From Zygnema cylindricum (lineage: Eukaryota; Streptophyta; Zygnematophyceae; Zygnematales; Zygnemataceae), in assembly GCA_037447655.1 (NCBI GenBank), contig JBBHKE010000171.1:1-30938 (forward strand): a DNA stretch of 30,938 nt, read 5' to 3'. Shown here piece after piece: positions 10,702-21,029 of this stretch. Both the position numbers and the translations under genes were made by a program. Each line of letters begins with the position of its first letter. The stretch's first letter is position 1. The notes under the pieces were generated by a model. It was not told where the DNA came from and did no database searches. It saw only the letters and a list, made by a program, of their open reading frames with translations.

Positions 10702-11325
10702 CAGAGGTCGCAAAAGTCTAATTTTACATAACCGAAACCGACCGTTTTTTTTTTTTTCAAAATCTAAGTAAACGACGCCCGACCGGGTTTTGTCACGCTC
10801 CAAAATTGTTAATCGTTAACCGACCGGCGTTTATGAAATTAAAAGTTAACCGAAACTCGATTTCTCGCGACTAATCGTGCCCGCTCGTAACCGAAAAGTA
10901 CAAAATTATCTAATGTACGACGTATGAATAAGCCAATAATTACGATTTGTCGCGTTCCCTTAGATTTGCGAAATGAATATTGTTTACTAACGTGTCAAAT
11001 TTGCGACGCTTTGTCGCGTTCCCTAAGATTTGCGAAATGAATAGTGTACTACACGGTGAATCGTTATTAGCCTTATGTACTCTATATCGACACCCCTAAA
11101 TTTTGACATTGATACCTTAAATAGAACAAATTACACTATTTAAGGACATGGACCATAATCTGCCACGTCTCTTGGCACTAAATTTGAATGAATGACGCTA
11201 TTTTTTTCTTTACTCTAATTTCTATAGTCTAATAACGATTCGCGGTGTACCGTGTCAGATTTGCGACGCTTTGTCGCGTTCCCTAAGATTGCGAAATGAA
11301 TAGTGTTACTACCGTAGTGGTATTA
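10702..11325. mobile_element. Truncated hAT-like element (copy A), carrying a nested MITE
   Basis: It begins CAGAGGTCGCAAAAG. It matches the reverse complement of the right half of copy B (26854-27604): AACCGAAACCGACCG, a T-rich spacer, TTTTGTCACGCTCCAAAATTG, GTAACCGAAAAGTAC, then 62-bp tandem units TTTGTCGCGTTCCCTAAGAT...GCGAAATGAATAG. The unit array is split by the MITE at 11052-11247 and resumes after it. The other terminus is missing; similarity ends near 11325. Confidence 0.75.
11052..11247. mobile_element. 196-bp MITE, CACC family, TA duplication
   Basis: The termini CACGGTGAATCGTTATTAG and (reverse complement) CACCGCGAATCGTTATTAG are flanked by TA at 11050-11051 and 11248-11249. Removing the element and one TA restores the 62-bp hAT-internal repeat (…AGTGTAC-TA-CCGTGTCAG…), which is intact in the other units. 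It is about 85% identical, in inverted orientation, to 21475-21673. It contains CATAATCTGCCACGTCTC, shared by all three short members. No ORF. Confidence 0.92.
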
Positions 11326-12375
11326 GACATTGGGGGGAGGGCACATTTGGCGGGCGGCGGAGACCTTCGAGGAGGATTTTGCCCGGGCGATGTAAATCCC
11401 TCCTAGTTATTGATAAGGACAAAAATTTCGGGCAAAGCGCGGAGATTTTTTTTTTCTAGGAGTTCTCCTCGCTGATTAGGTCAGATGTACAAAAAAAACA
11501 AAAAAAATACAAATTGTTCATACTTACAACGTTCTCATATAGAGAATTCACCGCAAATAGCGTCACACGCGTCGCATAAGAACATGTAAATCACGTTCGC
11601 GACTCAAAATATCTACATAATATAATAAACGTTCACACTTTAAACACTATACCATTTGATCCGTCGAACAACTGAGTCGCGCGTCATGTGAGAACACTTG
11701 ACCTTTGCCATAAAAAACAAAAATAAAAATTAGCCTCGCGTCACGTGAGAACACATTACGTATGACATTACAAACAAAAAAAAAATACAGTCATATTGTT
11801 GTCCTTTGGCGCCGCAAGCGAATTTTTTTTTACTACGCCCCGTGAAATGAGTATAATACGCGGATAGTGTAAAAATATCCTACGGTCATTATTGAAGTAG
11901 TATTTTGAAAGGAGGAGAAGATATTTTGAAAGCGGAGAAGGTATATATATTATAATTGTAGAAAGTACAAGACAAATTCGCGTGTACTACTTACTCCAAA
12001 ATGTGACGCTATTTATCATATTGCGTACGGTTGAAGGTGAAATTCCGTACTTTTCAATGTAGATTAACTCTCCTCGCGGATGTCCGTACGTGGTAAAATT
12101 GAAATCCGTCCTCGCCAATGTAGATTACCTCTCCGCGCGAATTTCGCACGTTTCGTACTCTCCAATGTACATTAACCCTCCGCGCGAATTTCGTACGCTC
12201 AAATGTGGACCAGTTTTTTTCAATATGTATCGCAAATGATTACGTTTCAAATTGTATTGTTTTGAAACGTAAGTAAATATGGGCGTATGTTAATCTATTT
12301 ATTACGTACGCTTTAACCAAAGGTTTTGATTTACGTTTTAACGTATCTACTGTTAAAACCAACCAGCTAAATCAG
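11326..12375. repeat. Gene-free stretch with short degenerate repeats
   Basis: No gene was recognised. It opens with a G-rich segment (11330-11400). At 11685-11700 and 11735-11755 the words GCGTCATGTGAGAACAC and GCGTCACGTGAGAACAC recur. Three imperfect units start CAATGTAGATTA, CAATGTAGATTA and CAATGTACATTA at 12055, 12116 and 12163, each followed by a CTCTCC/CTCCGCGCG segment. A hairpin TTACGTTTCAAA/TTTGAAACGTAA (12-bp arms) lies at 12240-12272. Confidence 0.6.
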
Positions 12376-12435
12376 CTTAACCCTAAATCCTACAGCCTAA
12401 CCCTAAATCTTACAGCTTACGGTTAAATCCTACAG
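12376..12435. repeat. Three 20-bp tandem units (CYTAACCCTAAATCYTACAG)
   Basis: Units start at 12376, 12396 and 12416. Two contain CCCTAAA, which resembles plant-type telomere repeats, but the unit is 20 bp and there is no pure CCCTAAA run. It lies just upstream of the Crypton copy 1 reading frame, so it may be part of the element's 5' end or host DNA. Confidence 0.75.
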
Positions 12436-12608
12436 TTTTGAATTTTCGTTTTTGTTATTTTTTTATTTATTTTATTTCATCTTTTTTATTCCTTTACTTG
12501 TTTTTCTTTCAACACCTTTATTTTGAACTAAACTTCTTAAAGGTTTTTCTTATTATTTTCTTTTTATTATAATTAATTTTTTTCTTCTTCATAAATTATT
12601 TCTTTTCA

Positions 12609-15162
12609 ATGTTTTTTTGGCGTAAGGGAATTTTCCAAATTTTACCTAGTATTGTCTCAGGGCTCACATTTGGAAACTGTCAACAAATTGTTCATTTAAA
12701 AGATGACGATAGCAATGTTGGAATCAAACACCCCCCACAATATATTGAAACAGATAGAGCACAGATCATCAGAGATACATTAAAACAACGTAACCCAAAC
12801 TCAGAAAAAACTTATCAAGTGGGTTTAAATCAGTATGAAAATTTTTGGAGTGCACAAGGGCACCTAAATGTAGCTATTACACCTGATGGGGTTATTGGAC
12901 TATTAGAGAAAAACAAAAATAAAAGCTATACCACACTCATACAATGAGTGAAAGGACTCCAAGACTCATATAAAACGCAATTAGCCATAAATGGAGGGGG
13001 GGGGGGGGGGGGTGAAAATCTTAGAGACAACAATATCATCCAAAAACTGTTACAGGAGTCCAAAAAAAATACATCAAATTTAAAAAAAAATAACCATGAA
13101 GACCGTCAAGAAGGCATACGAGAAGCGTACTCTATCGAAGATTACGAAGGGTTTTCAACATTTTGGTTGGAGTTGGCCGAAGGAAAGCACAAAGAAAAAA
13201 AGTTGGGGACGGAACCATACAGTAGCATTCAAGTGAGGTATGTATCGATAAAAATACTAAATTTTGTATTTATTGTTTTGATTCATGTTGCTTTTTACTT
13301 AACACTTTATTTTATAGGGTGCATTCATTTTGAGTTTTTTATCGGATTTTCTTATTTTAGGGTTTAGATTTTAATTTTTGACTTTATATTACATTTTTTT
13401 TAACATATTTTTTTGGGATTCAAAAAGTATTTAGAAGTTAACTCCAAAGTCTATTTAAAACAGAGACGAAATTTATGTGCAATTTTTGTTTTTGGGAGAA
13501 AATATACATTCTTTTAAAATAAAGCTCCAAATATTTTTGTAACATTGTCATTCTTTTTGTTTGTGTTATTTTGTTAATTTTTTTGTTGATGCAATTTTTG
13601 TTTTTTGGGAGAAAGTATACATTCTTTTAAAATAAAGCTCCAATTATGTTTGTAATATTGTCATTTTTTGTCTCTTTGGTGTTTTGTTTTTGTTTTTTGT
13701 AGGAGTCAATTTATCATGAACCATGCGTGTCTGAGTCGAGGCGATGATTACAGAAATGCTCAGTTAGCGGATGTTTTTTTGTATGATCTTCCTTATGTTG
13801 GGCCGGACAAGGGTTATGTTTTGGCGATGGTTACAAGAAATGGGAAAACTATTGTGGTAAGTAATCTATAAAAGTGGAGCTTTAATGAAATCTGTATTTT
13901 TATAATGTTTTGTGCATAACCCAAAAACAAAATTTACTAATTATTTTCAGTTTTTTTATGGTATTTTTTTACCGCAGAACGGTCGTGCGGAATTTATCGG
14001 ATGCATGCGTCACTTAGACTTTCTTATTAGTCCAGTAGGTGCTGTGGCCCAACAGTTTTTTTGGAGGTGGGAATTAGCTACAAATAAAAATATAATTCCC
14101 AATTTTTCGACGAAAAAAACTTGGTATGGTGAGCCTTTCACGGAAGGGAGAGTTTTAGCGAAAGACCAAGAAGGAAAATAAACACCGTTCATGCAACCTC
14201 TTTGCTACAATACACAGTTTCAGTATATAAAAAAAACATTACAAACCAAAAATGTTTCCTTGTCTCATAAAACCCATGCCGGACGTGGTCAAGGAGCAAC
14301 GATGTTGGCGACAAGAGGGTGCGTTTTTGTAAACTTATCATTTGATTTTTATTCATGCATTTATTTGAAATAAAGATGTTTTGTTATTTATTTTGTCGTT
14401 TTTGAAATTTTGATTTTTTTTATGGTAAATATTTCAGTGCTGATCGAGAAGCCATCAAAGTGATGGGACGTTGGACATCCGACCACTTCTCATACTCATA
14501 TGTCACGGATTTGCCAACAGACATTCTTCTTCAAGCTTCTGGCCATGAAAACAACACCAGAAAATATTTTCTACCTCGTTCCAGAGTGAAACCCCTTGCT
14601 ACTCTTTGTGCTATGTTTTGGCCGTGGGTCGAAACGGCATATGTTGAGCTGCCAACAGTATGTCTATAAAAACTCTCACCATTTCTATCATTACTTTTTG
14701 TGTTAAGTAATCTTTGGTGTTTTATGTTCGTCACATTTTGTTTATATTACTCTGTTTTTTTTCTTGTATCACTTATATCGATTTTTTTTATTGTTTTTTG
14801 TTTATTTTCATTTTTTTTGTCTTTTCAATTGTTTTTGTAATTTTTCAATTGGTTTTCTGTTTTATGTTGTTTTTTATATGTTTTTCCGGTAATTTTGTAT
14901 TCTTTTAATTGGTTTTATTTTTCTCTTTCCATCTTAATCTCTTTTTACTTTTTTCTCTCTCTCTGTCACATTTTTTTTGTTTTATATTTAATAATTTGTT
15001 TTTATATATATTTATTGCATTGTTTTTTTGTTTTTTTTTGTTTTTTTGTTTTTGTTTTTAATCTTAATGAATTATTTTTATATTGAACCATACATATGTT
15101 TTTTTGGGCAAAAAAATGCTCGAGCTTCTAAATCTGAAAGAGATTTAAGCGCACAAAATTTC
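12609..15162 (+). pseudogene. Crypton tyrosine recombinase, copy 1: 5' part, inactivated
   Basis: Relic of a Crypton DNA transposon, which moves with a tyrosine recombinase and has no TIRs. Exon 1 (about 12609-13237) holds the N-terminal domain. Exon 2 (13703-13856) carries CLSRGDD, the first catalytic Arg. Exon 3 (13978-14318) has MRHLDFLISPVGA, FFWRWE and HAGRG, the H-x-x-R motif. Exon 4 (14438-14657) has MGRWTSDHFSYSY and RKYFLPR, which supplies the catalytic Tyr. Introns are GT-AG, T-rich, and join in frame from exon 1 to 4. The motif order matches fungal and oomycete Cryptons. Lesions: an in-frame TGA at 12945-12947, a TAA at 14179-14181, and loss of everything after SAQNF (15162), where unrelated DNA starts. 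Exon 1 also contains a run of 17 G (12996-13012) coding for Gly. The 5' boundary is uncertain because Cryptons lack inverted termini. Confidence 0.85.
13223..15162 (+). repeat. Crypton-internal direct repeat, unit 1
   Basis: It pairs with 16542-18363 at an estimated 93-95% identity over exons and introns alike. The left edge is the TA at 13223-13224, where unit 2 is cut by a MITE end. The right edge is the end of GCGCACAAAATTTC. Unit 1 is longer mainly because intron 1 contains an extra tandem unit: GCAATTTTTGTTTTTGGGAG at about 13480 is repeated at about 13592, and unit 2 has it once. Confidence 0.93.
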
Positions 15163-15300
15163 ATAGGAAGAACGTGGAATAGAGAAAAATGGAAGTGGCA
15201 CCGTGAACAATTTAGGTTAACGGAATGGGTTGACATTGTCTTTGATGGGTTCACGGCGAAATATATATAATACAGGTGATGAAAGTGAACGTGGAAGTGA

Positions 15301-15693
15301 TCGGTAAAAAACAAGGGAAATGACATTGCAAACGTTTTCATTCAAAATTTGAAATTTGATTGTTTTGAAAATTATGAATATTCGGATTTCATTTTCGTAA
15401 AATTTGAAAGAGCGGCAGTAAAGCAGGAATCGCAAAAAATTTGGTTGAATTTAGGAGGAAAGTTCAAAACTTACATTGACGACGAATTTGATGATAGCCC
15501 CATGAAAGCAGCTCCAGCTTCATGGTTGTACGGAAAATTAGTGGTGGGTAATATTGTGGACGTAATGAACTTTGCAAACGGTCTTTCCAACGTTATCTAC
15601 GCTCGTTGGCAACCTTTTAAAATAAGTGGACTTCAAGGAAGCCACGTGTATTCAGAAACAACCAATCATAGCTTTGTTACGGTGATTCTATAA
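15301..15693 (+). CDS. Unrecognised open frame between the Crypton copies
   Basis: The frame is open for 130 codons, with an amino-acid mix that looks like real protein (FVKFERAAVKQES, KTYIDDEFDDSPMKAAP, SWLYGKLVVGNIVDVMNFAN). No ATG opens the frame: its first in-frame Met is internal, so it may be an exon whose start lies upstream. The segment 15163-15300 also has an open stretch (GRTWNREKWKWHREQF) in the Crypton frame, ending at a stop near 15270. It has no similarity to the 3' end of Crypton copy 2. It may be a captured gene fragment, part of another element, or a divergent Crypton tail. No function can be assigned. Confidence 0.4.
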   Translation, partial: SVKNKGNDIANVFIQNLKFDCFENYEYSDFIFVKFERAAVKQESQKIWLNLGGKFKTYIDDEFDDSPMKAAPASWLYGKLVVGNIVDVMNFANGLSNVIYARWQPFKISGLQGSHVYSETTNHSFVTVIL

Positions 15694-16541
15694 GTTTTGT
15701 GGACGTTTTACCCACAATTAGAATTAATGTTAACACTAATAAATGGTATTTTTTTTCATTTTGTCTCACGAAAGACAACCATATTAGAGTTAAGTGTATA
15801 TATTAGAGTACATTAACTCTAAAAAAATATATAACTGACGGCCTTATTAGAGTTAAGGGACCATATTACTGTTAAATGACGCAAAATATTTAGATGAGCG
15901 GCAACCATATTAGAATTAATGACCCAATTTACTGTAAATTCTATGAAACGAAAGCGTAAACGGCGTTGTCCAGTCATTCAAGTTTCATAAATTACAGCAT
16001 ATAAAACTGAATTAGCGTAACATATGTCGGTTGTATTTTTTTGTCGCGTTAACGGGTAACTGCGTTTCGCAATCCGACGCACGTCAACGTCATTATCACG
16101 TGACGATGTACGTTTTGTCATATTCTGTCCTCGTACCTCTTTTAGTGTAATTATATTCGTCGCGCAAGAATGAACACAAATTAGAGATATGAATAAATTA
16201 GAGCAAAAGGACGGTACGAGGTACGATTTGACAGTTTTGTACTTGTATCCTTTTTAGGGTAAACAATTGTGCAGCTAAATAATTATTTGCGGAAGAACCC
16301 AAATTAGAATAATGAATAAATTAGAGTAAAAGACGCGACGGTGTACGATTTGTGAGATTTGTTCTTTAATCGATTTTACTGTGAAGATCTTGATGGCTGA
16401 TCTGTCGTACCAGAAATAGAATTAATGATCAATTAGTATTAAACATTTTTTTCAAAAAAAATGATAATCGTAATTAGTGTTAATAACGCTAAATATTTTT
16501 TAACACTAATAATTTCTCAACGCTAATAACGATTCGCGGTG
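15694..16541. mobile_element. CACC-type MITE, decayed, right end intact
   Basis: The right terminus (reverse complement) CACCGCGAATCGTTATTAG ends at 16541, followed by TA at 16542-16543. The interior has many ATTAGAGT/ATTAGCGT words and segments like AACCCAAATTAGAAT and GTACGATTTGTG that recur in the 22825-23386 element. The left end is not clear; a weak match (ACGGTGATTCTATAAG, around 15679) overlaps the stop of the preceding ORF. The element abuts Crypton copy 2 exactly at a TA that is uninterrupted in copy 1. Confidence 0.65.
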
Positions 16542-18363
16542 TAGCATTCAAGGTAAGTATGTATCGATAAAAATACTAAATTTTGTATTTAATTGTTTCG
16601 ATTCATGTTGTTTTTTACTTAACACTTTATTTTATAGGGTGCATTCTTTTTGAGTTTTTTATCGGATTTTCTTATTTTTAGGGTTTAGATTTTAATTTTT
16701 GACTTTATATTACATTTTTTTAACATGTTTTTTTGGGATTAAAAAAGTATTTAGAACTTAACTCCAAAGTCTATCTAAAACAGAGACGAAATTTATGTGC
16801 AATTTTTGTTTTTGGGATAAAGTATACATTCTTTTAAAATAAAGCTCCAATTATGTTTGTAATATTGTCATTTTTTGTCTTTTTGGTGTTTTGTTTTTGT
16901 TTTTTGTAGGAGTCAATATATCATCAACCATGCGTGTCTCATTCGAGGCGATGATTCTATAAATGCTCAGTTAGCGGATGTGTTTTCGTATGATCTTCCT
17001 TATCTTGGGCCGAACAATGGTTATGTTTTGGCGATGGTTACAATAAATGGGAAAACTAATGTGGTAAGTAATCTATAAAAGTGGAGCTTTAATGAAATGT
17101 GTATTTTAATAATGTTTTGTGCATAACCCAAAAACAAATTTTACTAATTCTTTTCAGTTTTTTATGGTGTTTTTTTACCGGAGAACTGCCGTGCGTAATT
17201 TATCGGATGCATGCGTCACTTAGACTTTCTTATTTGTCCGGTAGGTGCTGTGGCCCAACAGTTTTTTTGGAGGTGGGAATTAGCTACAAATAAAAATATA
17301 ATTCCCAATTTTTCGACGAAAGAAACTTGGTATGGTGAGCCTTTCACGGAGGGGAGAGTTTTAGCGAAAGACCAAGAAGGAAAAGAAACACCGTTCATGC
17401 AACCTCTTTGCTACAATACACAGTTTCAGTATATAAAAAAAACATTCCAAACCAAAAATGTTTCCTTGTCTCATAAAACCCATGCCGGACGTGGTCAAAG
17501 AGCAAAGATGTTGGCGACAGGGGGGTGCGTTTTTGTAAACTTAACATTTGATTTTTATTCATGCATTTATTTGAAATAAATAAGTTTTGTTATTTATGTT
17601 CTAGTTTTTGAAATTTTGATTTTTTTTATGGTAAATATTTCAGTGCTGATCGAGATGCCATCAAAGTGATGGGACGTTGGACATCCGACCACTTCTCATA
17701 CTCATATGTCACGGATTTGCCAACGGACATTCTTTTTCAAGCTTCAGGCCACGAAAACAACACCAGAAAATATTTTCTACCTCGTTCCAGAGTGAAACCC
17801 CCTGCTACTCTTTGTGCTATGTTTTGGTCGTGGGTCGAAACAACATATATTGAGCTGCCAACAGTATGTCTATAAAAACTCTCACCATTTCTATCATAAC
17901 TTTTTGTGTTAAGTTATCTTTGGTGTTTTATGTTCGTCACATTTTGTTTATATTACTCTGCTTTTTTTCTTGTATCACTTATATCGATTTTTTTATTGTT
18001 TTTTGTTTATTTTCATTTTTTTTTCTTTTCAATTGTTTTTCCATTTTTTCAATTGTTTTTCTGTTTCATGTTGTTTTTTATATGTTTTTCCGGTAATTTT
18101 GTATTCTTTTAATTGGTTTTATTTTTCTCTTTCCATCTCAATCTCTTTTTACTTTTTTCTCTCCCTGTCACATTTTTTTTGTTTTATATTTAATAATTTG
18201 TTTTTATATATATTTAATGCATTGTTTTTTTGTTTTTGTTTGTTTTTTTGTTTTTGTTTTAATCTTAATGAATTATTTTTATATTGAACCATACAAATGT
18301 TTTTTTTGTGCAAAAAAATGCTCGAGCTTCTAAATCTGAAAGAGATTTAAGCGCACAAAATTT
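16542..18363 (+). repeat. Crypton-internal direct repeat, unit 2
   Basis: Counterpart of 13223-15162. The two units have separate disabling mutations: copy 1 has TAA where copy 2 has GAA (17383-17385), and copy 2 has TAA where copy 1 has GAA. They therefore diverged from copies that were open at both sites. Confidence 0.93.
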
Positions 18364-19231
18364 CCTTCACACCATGTTATGGCTCAAAAGTGTGTTTTTA
18401 CAGGACCATGTTTTTTTCCAGGATTTGTTTCCTGATCTTCCTATCTTCAAGCACAAACTGTTCCATTCTCGTTTGTGGTCGTCGTTCAAAGACGAAGTCA
18501 AAAAAACTTGTTATGAAGCATCAGACATGTGGGCTTCAATTGCTGATGCCGAAGTAAATGTGCCGATTACAATCTCACAAGTGGGAAAAGCAATTGATTC
18601 GCTATTCATGTGTAGTGAAACTTATGGAAGAAATATTTATTACATAGGAGAGGAAATTTATTATGTAAAAGAGACACTTTCAAGTTTGAATAAGAAAATG
18701 TGTAGTATAGATGATAAGTTAACGCATATTATGCAGGTGATGGATGGTTAAGGAGAGGCGTTTCATGTAAGACAACCTTCCCAAAATCAAAATAGACCAT
18801 CAGAAAGTGAATCAGCGATGGGAATCGGGACTCCTGAACGCGATCTTCCTCGAAGTGAAGACGAGCAACATGAAACTCATGTGGAAACGACACGAGCAAC
18901 TGAACCCTTTCCACCTCCTATTCCTTCACAAGAGAAATCTTATCAAGTACCTTTGATGACTCAAATCGGGCGCGACTTCACACGGTTAAAGATGAGTGGA
19001 AAGCATACCATGATGCTATAGGTGGGCTCCCTTCCATCGCCGATTTGGAATCAAGTGTATCAAAATTTTTATAATTGGAATATCATCTTGGAGGAGGTTA
19101 AAAAAATAGCAGAGGTGAATGATGTAACATTAAGTACGTCATTGAGCGGGTTGCAAGATCGCCAATTCGTGAACAAATGGAGTCTGCGCGACATATCAAG
19201 GATATTAACGACTGCAAACAAAAAAATATAA
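16542..19231 (+). pseudogene. Crypton tyrosine recombinase, copy 2: 3' part, inactivated
   Basis: Exon 1 is lost except for its last bases. Exon 2 (16910-17063) has CLIRGDD. Exon 3 (17184-17524) has HAGRG. Exon 4 (17644-17863) has RKYFLPR. A fifth exon (about 18320-18736 or to the stop at 18751) has RDLSAQNFLHTMLWLKSVFL and FPDLPIFKHKLF, as in fungal Cryptons. A further segment (about 18940-19060) reads HTVKDEWKAYHDAIGGLPSI, the W-x-x-x-x-x-x-G-G-x-P-S signature of the GCR1_C DNA-binding domain found at the C-terminus of fungal-type Cryptons. The domain appears to continue as WNQVYQNFYNWNIILEEVKK in another frame, so a one-base frameshift or an unrecognised intron lies near 19055. A TAA at 17196-17198 replaces the GAA seen in copy 1. 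It cannot make a working enzyme. Confidence 0.85.
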
Positions 19232-19735
19232 ATTATAGTTTGTGGGACTGTTTTGGCACTTATTATAAACGTGTTTTATTTTGCTTTAAATACTTTATAT
19301 AAACATATATAATAATATATAATGTGTATTTAAACTGATTTTTTTATAAATTCAAACTCGCGTAATGAGTTTGCTTATATTTTTGTTATTTTCGGCCCAT
19401 GATATGTTTAAGTTTTATTTGTTTTTTCCTTTATTTTAACTTGTTTTTTTATTTGATAAAAAAAGACGTTTTACCTTTGATGTTGTCGAAGTTAATGTTT
19501 GTTGTAACCTGTTTCACAAATATTTTCATAAAAAAAAGACTTGTAACCTTTGATGTTGTCGAAATTAATGTTTGTTTTAACCTGTTTCATAAATATTTTC
19601 ATTTTAATTAGTATTTACAAAATAAATTATTCAATATTTGCTGCCTACTGTGTTTTCATCATTAAGTTGGATATCGTGTTCACACACACTAATTCTATAT
19701 GTATATGATTTTAATTTCATTCTTTTTATAAACAA
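19232..19735. repeat. AT-rich stretch with a 72-bp tandem duplication
   Basis: Nothing coding was recognised. Units 19458-19529 and 19530-19602 share ACCTTTGATGTTGTCGAA and TTAATGTTTGTT and end TAAATATTTTCAT or CAAATATTTTCAT. The 3' end of the Crypton should lie in or before this stretch but cannot be placed. Confidence 0.8.
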
Positions 19736-20665
19736 TTACGTTAGGCTGAAAAGTTTTAGTTAAAGTTTTTTGGATTATATAACAAATTATAACTTAAAAC
19801 AAACCAAATATAGTTTATCTATCATGGTCGATTAAAAATGTAGTCGTTGTGTTTGTCAAACTTAATAGGGTTGAAATATTATAAAAAACAAAAAATCATA
19901 ACAACGATTATCGGAGTCAAATATCTACAATATTTCGCTTTGTGATAATGTAAGAGTAAATAAAAGCAACGACTAAAATTTATCATCATTTATTTGGTGT
20001 TTTTAAAAAAAATGTCTTTTGTCGAATACTTAATCGAATATTTTATTATTTTTATGAACAAACTATAACTTAACACAAACCAAATATAGTTTATCTATCA
20101 TTGTCAATTAAAAATGTAGTCATCGTGTTTTTCAAACTTAATAGGCTTGAAATATTATAAGATAAGAAAATCATAACAACGATCGTGGGAGTCGAATATC
20201 TACAATATTTCGTTTTGTGATACAATAAGAGGAAATAAAAACAACGGCTAATTATTATCATCGTTTATTTGTTTTTTTTTTTTAAATGCCTTTTGTCGAA
20301 TACTTAATCGGATATTTCAATTTTTTTATGAATGATTACGTTAGATTAATAAGGTTTATTTAATGCTTTTGGATTATGTATAAAAAACTATAACTTAACA
20401 GAAACCAAATATAGTTTCTCTATTATGGTCTATTCAAATTGTAGTCGTTGTATTTATCAACTTAATAGGCGGGCTTGAATCAGTGTAAGATAAAATAAAC
20501 GATAACATCGATCGTGGGAGTAAAATTTGTTCTATTATTCTTTTTGTGATACCATAAAACAAAATAAAATCAACGGCTAACTATTCTCATCCTTTCTCAT
20601 CCTTTGTTGATTTTTTATTTTTTTTATAAATGCCTTTTGTCCAAGATTTAATTGGATAATCAATG
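19736..20665. repeat. Three tandem units of about 300 bp
   Basis: Units are recognised by AACTATAACTTAACACAAACC at about 19784, 20060 and 20385, then CAAATATAGTTT, ATGTAGTCGTTGTG, GGGAGTCGAATATCTAC, a poly-T or TTTTTAAA stretch, and TTTTGTCGAATACTTAATCG. Units 1 and 3 also carry a 45-bp leader (ACGTTAG…TTTGGATTAT) that unit 2 lacks. Units are about 75-85% identical and AT-rich, with no ORF. This may be a satellite or an expanded element. Confidence 0.85.
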
Positions 20666-21029
20666 TACTTATTTTTATATTTGTGTTATATTATGTATAA
20701 ATATTGTATTACATTACGATTAATGCATTCAATTTTAACAATATATTTAATTAAACAACATTAAAAATGTATTAACGATGGGGACCAAAAAAATAATTAA
20801 GCCTTATGGCCGCTAAGGACCAACCGACCAGCAGCAAATTGAGTGATTAACTACTATGTTTTGAGTAGCAGCGTATCGAGGAGATCGACGACATAGGCGT
20901 AATGGAAACGTAGCGGCAATGGGCAGCACGTCTGTTTTTTTTGTTTTTTATTTTTTTGGGACGCCTTCTTCGTGCATTGGTTTTTAACTTTTTATTGTTT
21001 TTTGTTTTACTTGACACTTTGACATAGCC
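20666..21029. other. AT-rich sequence, nothing recognised
   Basis: No ORF, repeat or TIR was recognised here. It passes into GC-richer DNA at about 20810. Confidence 0.4.

Noticed and set aside
12376-12435. Interstitial telomere (CCCTAAA)
   Set aside because: Only two CCCTAAA words inside a 20-bp unit, and no uninterrupted heptamer run.
12945-12947. TGA read as an amino acid (alternative genetic code)
   Set aside because: The glnT and MutS2-like exons do not use in-frame TGA, and this Crypton copy has another unrelated stop and a lost 3' end. Ordinary decay is enough.
14714-15086. Phe/Leu/Ile-rich open frames that look like membrane proteins (also 17866-18287)
   Set aside because: They lie in the very T-rich Crypton intron 4, begin after the exon 4 donor, and shift frame between the two copies. 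The composition alone explains them.
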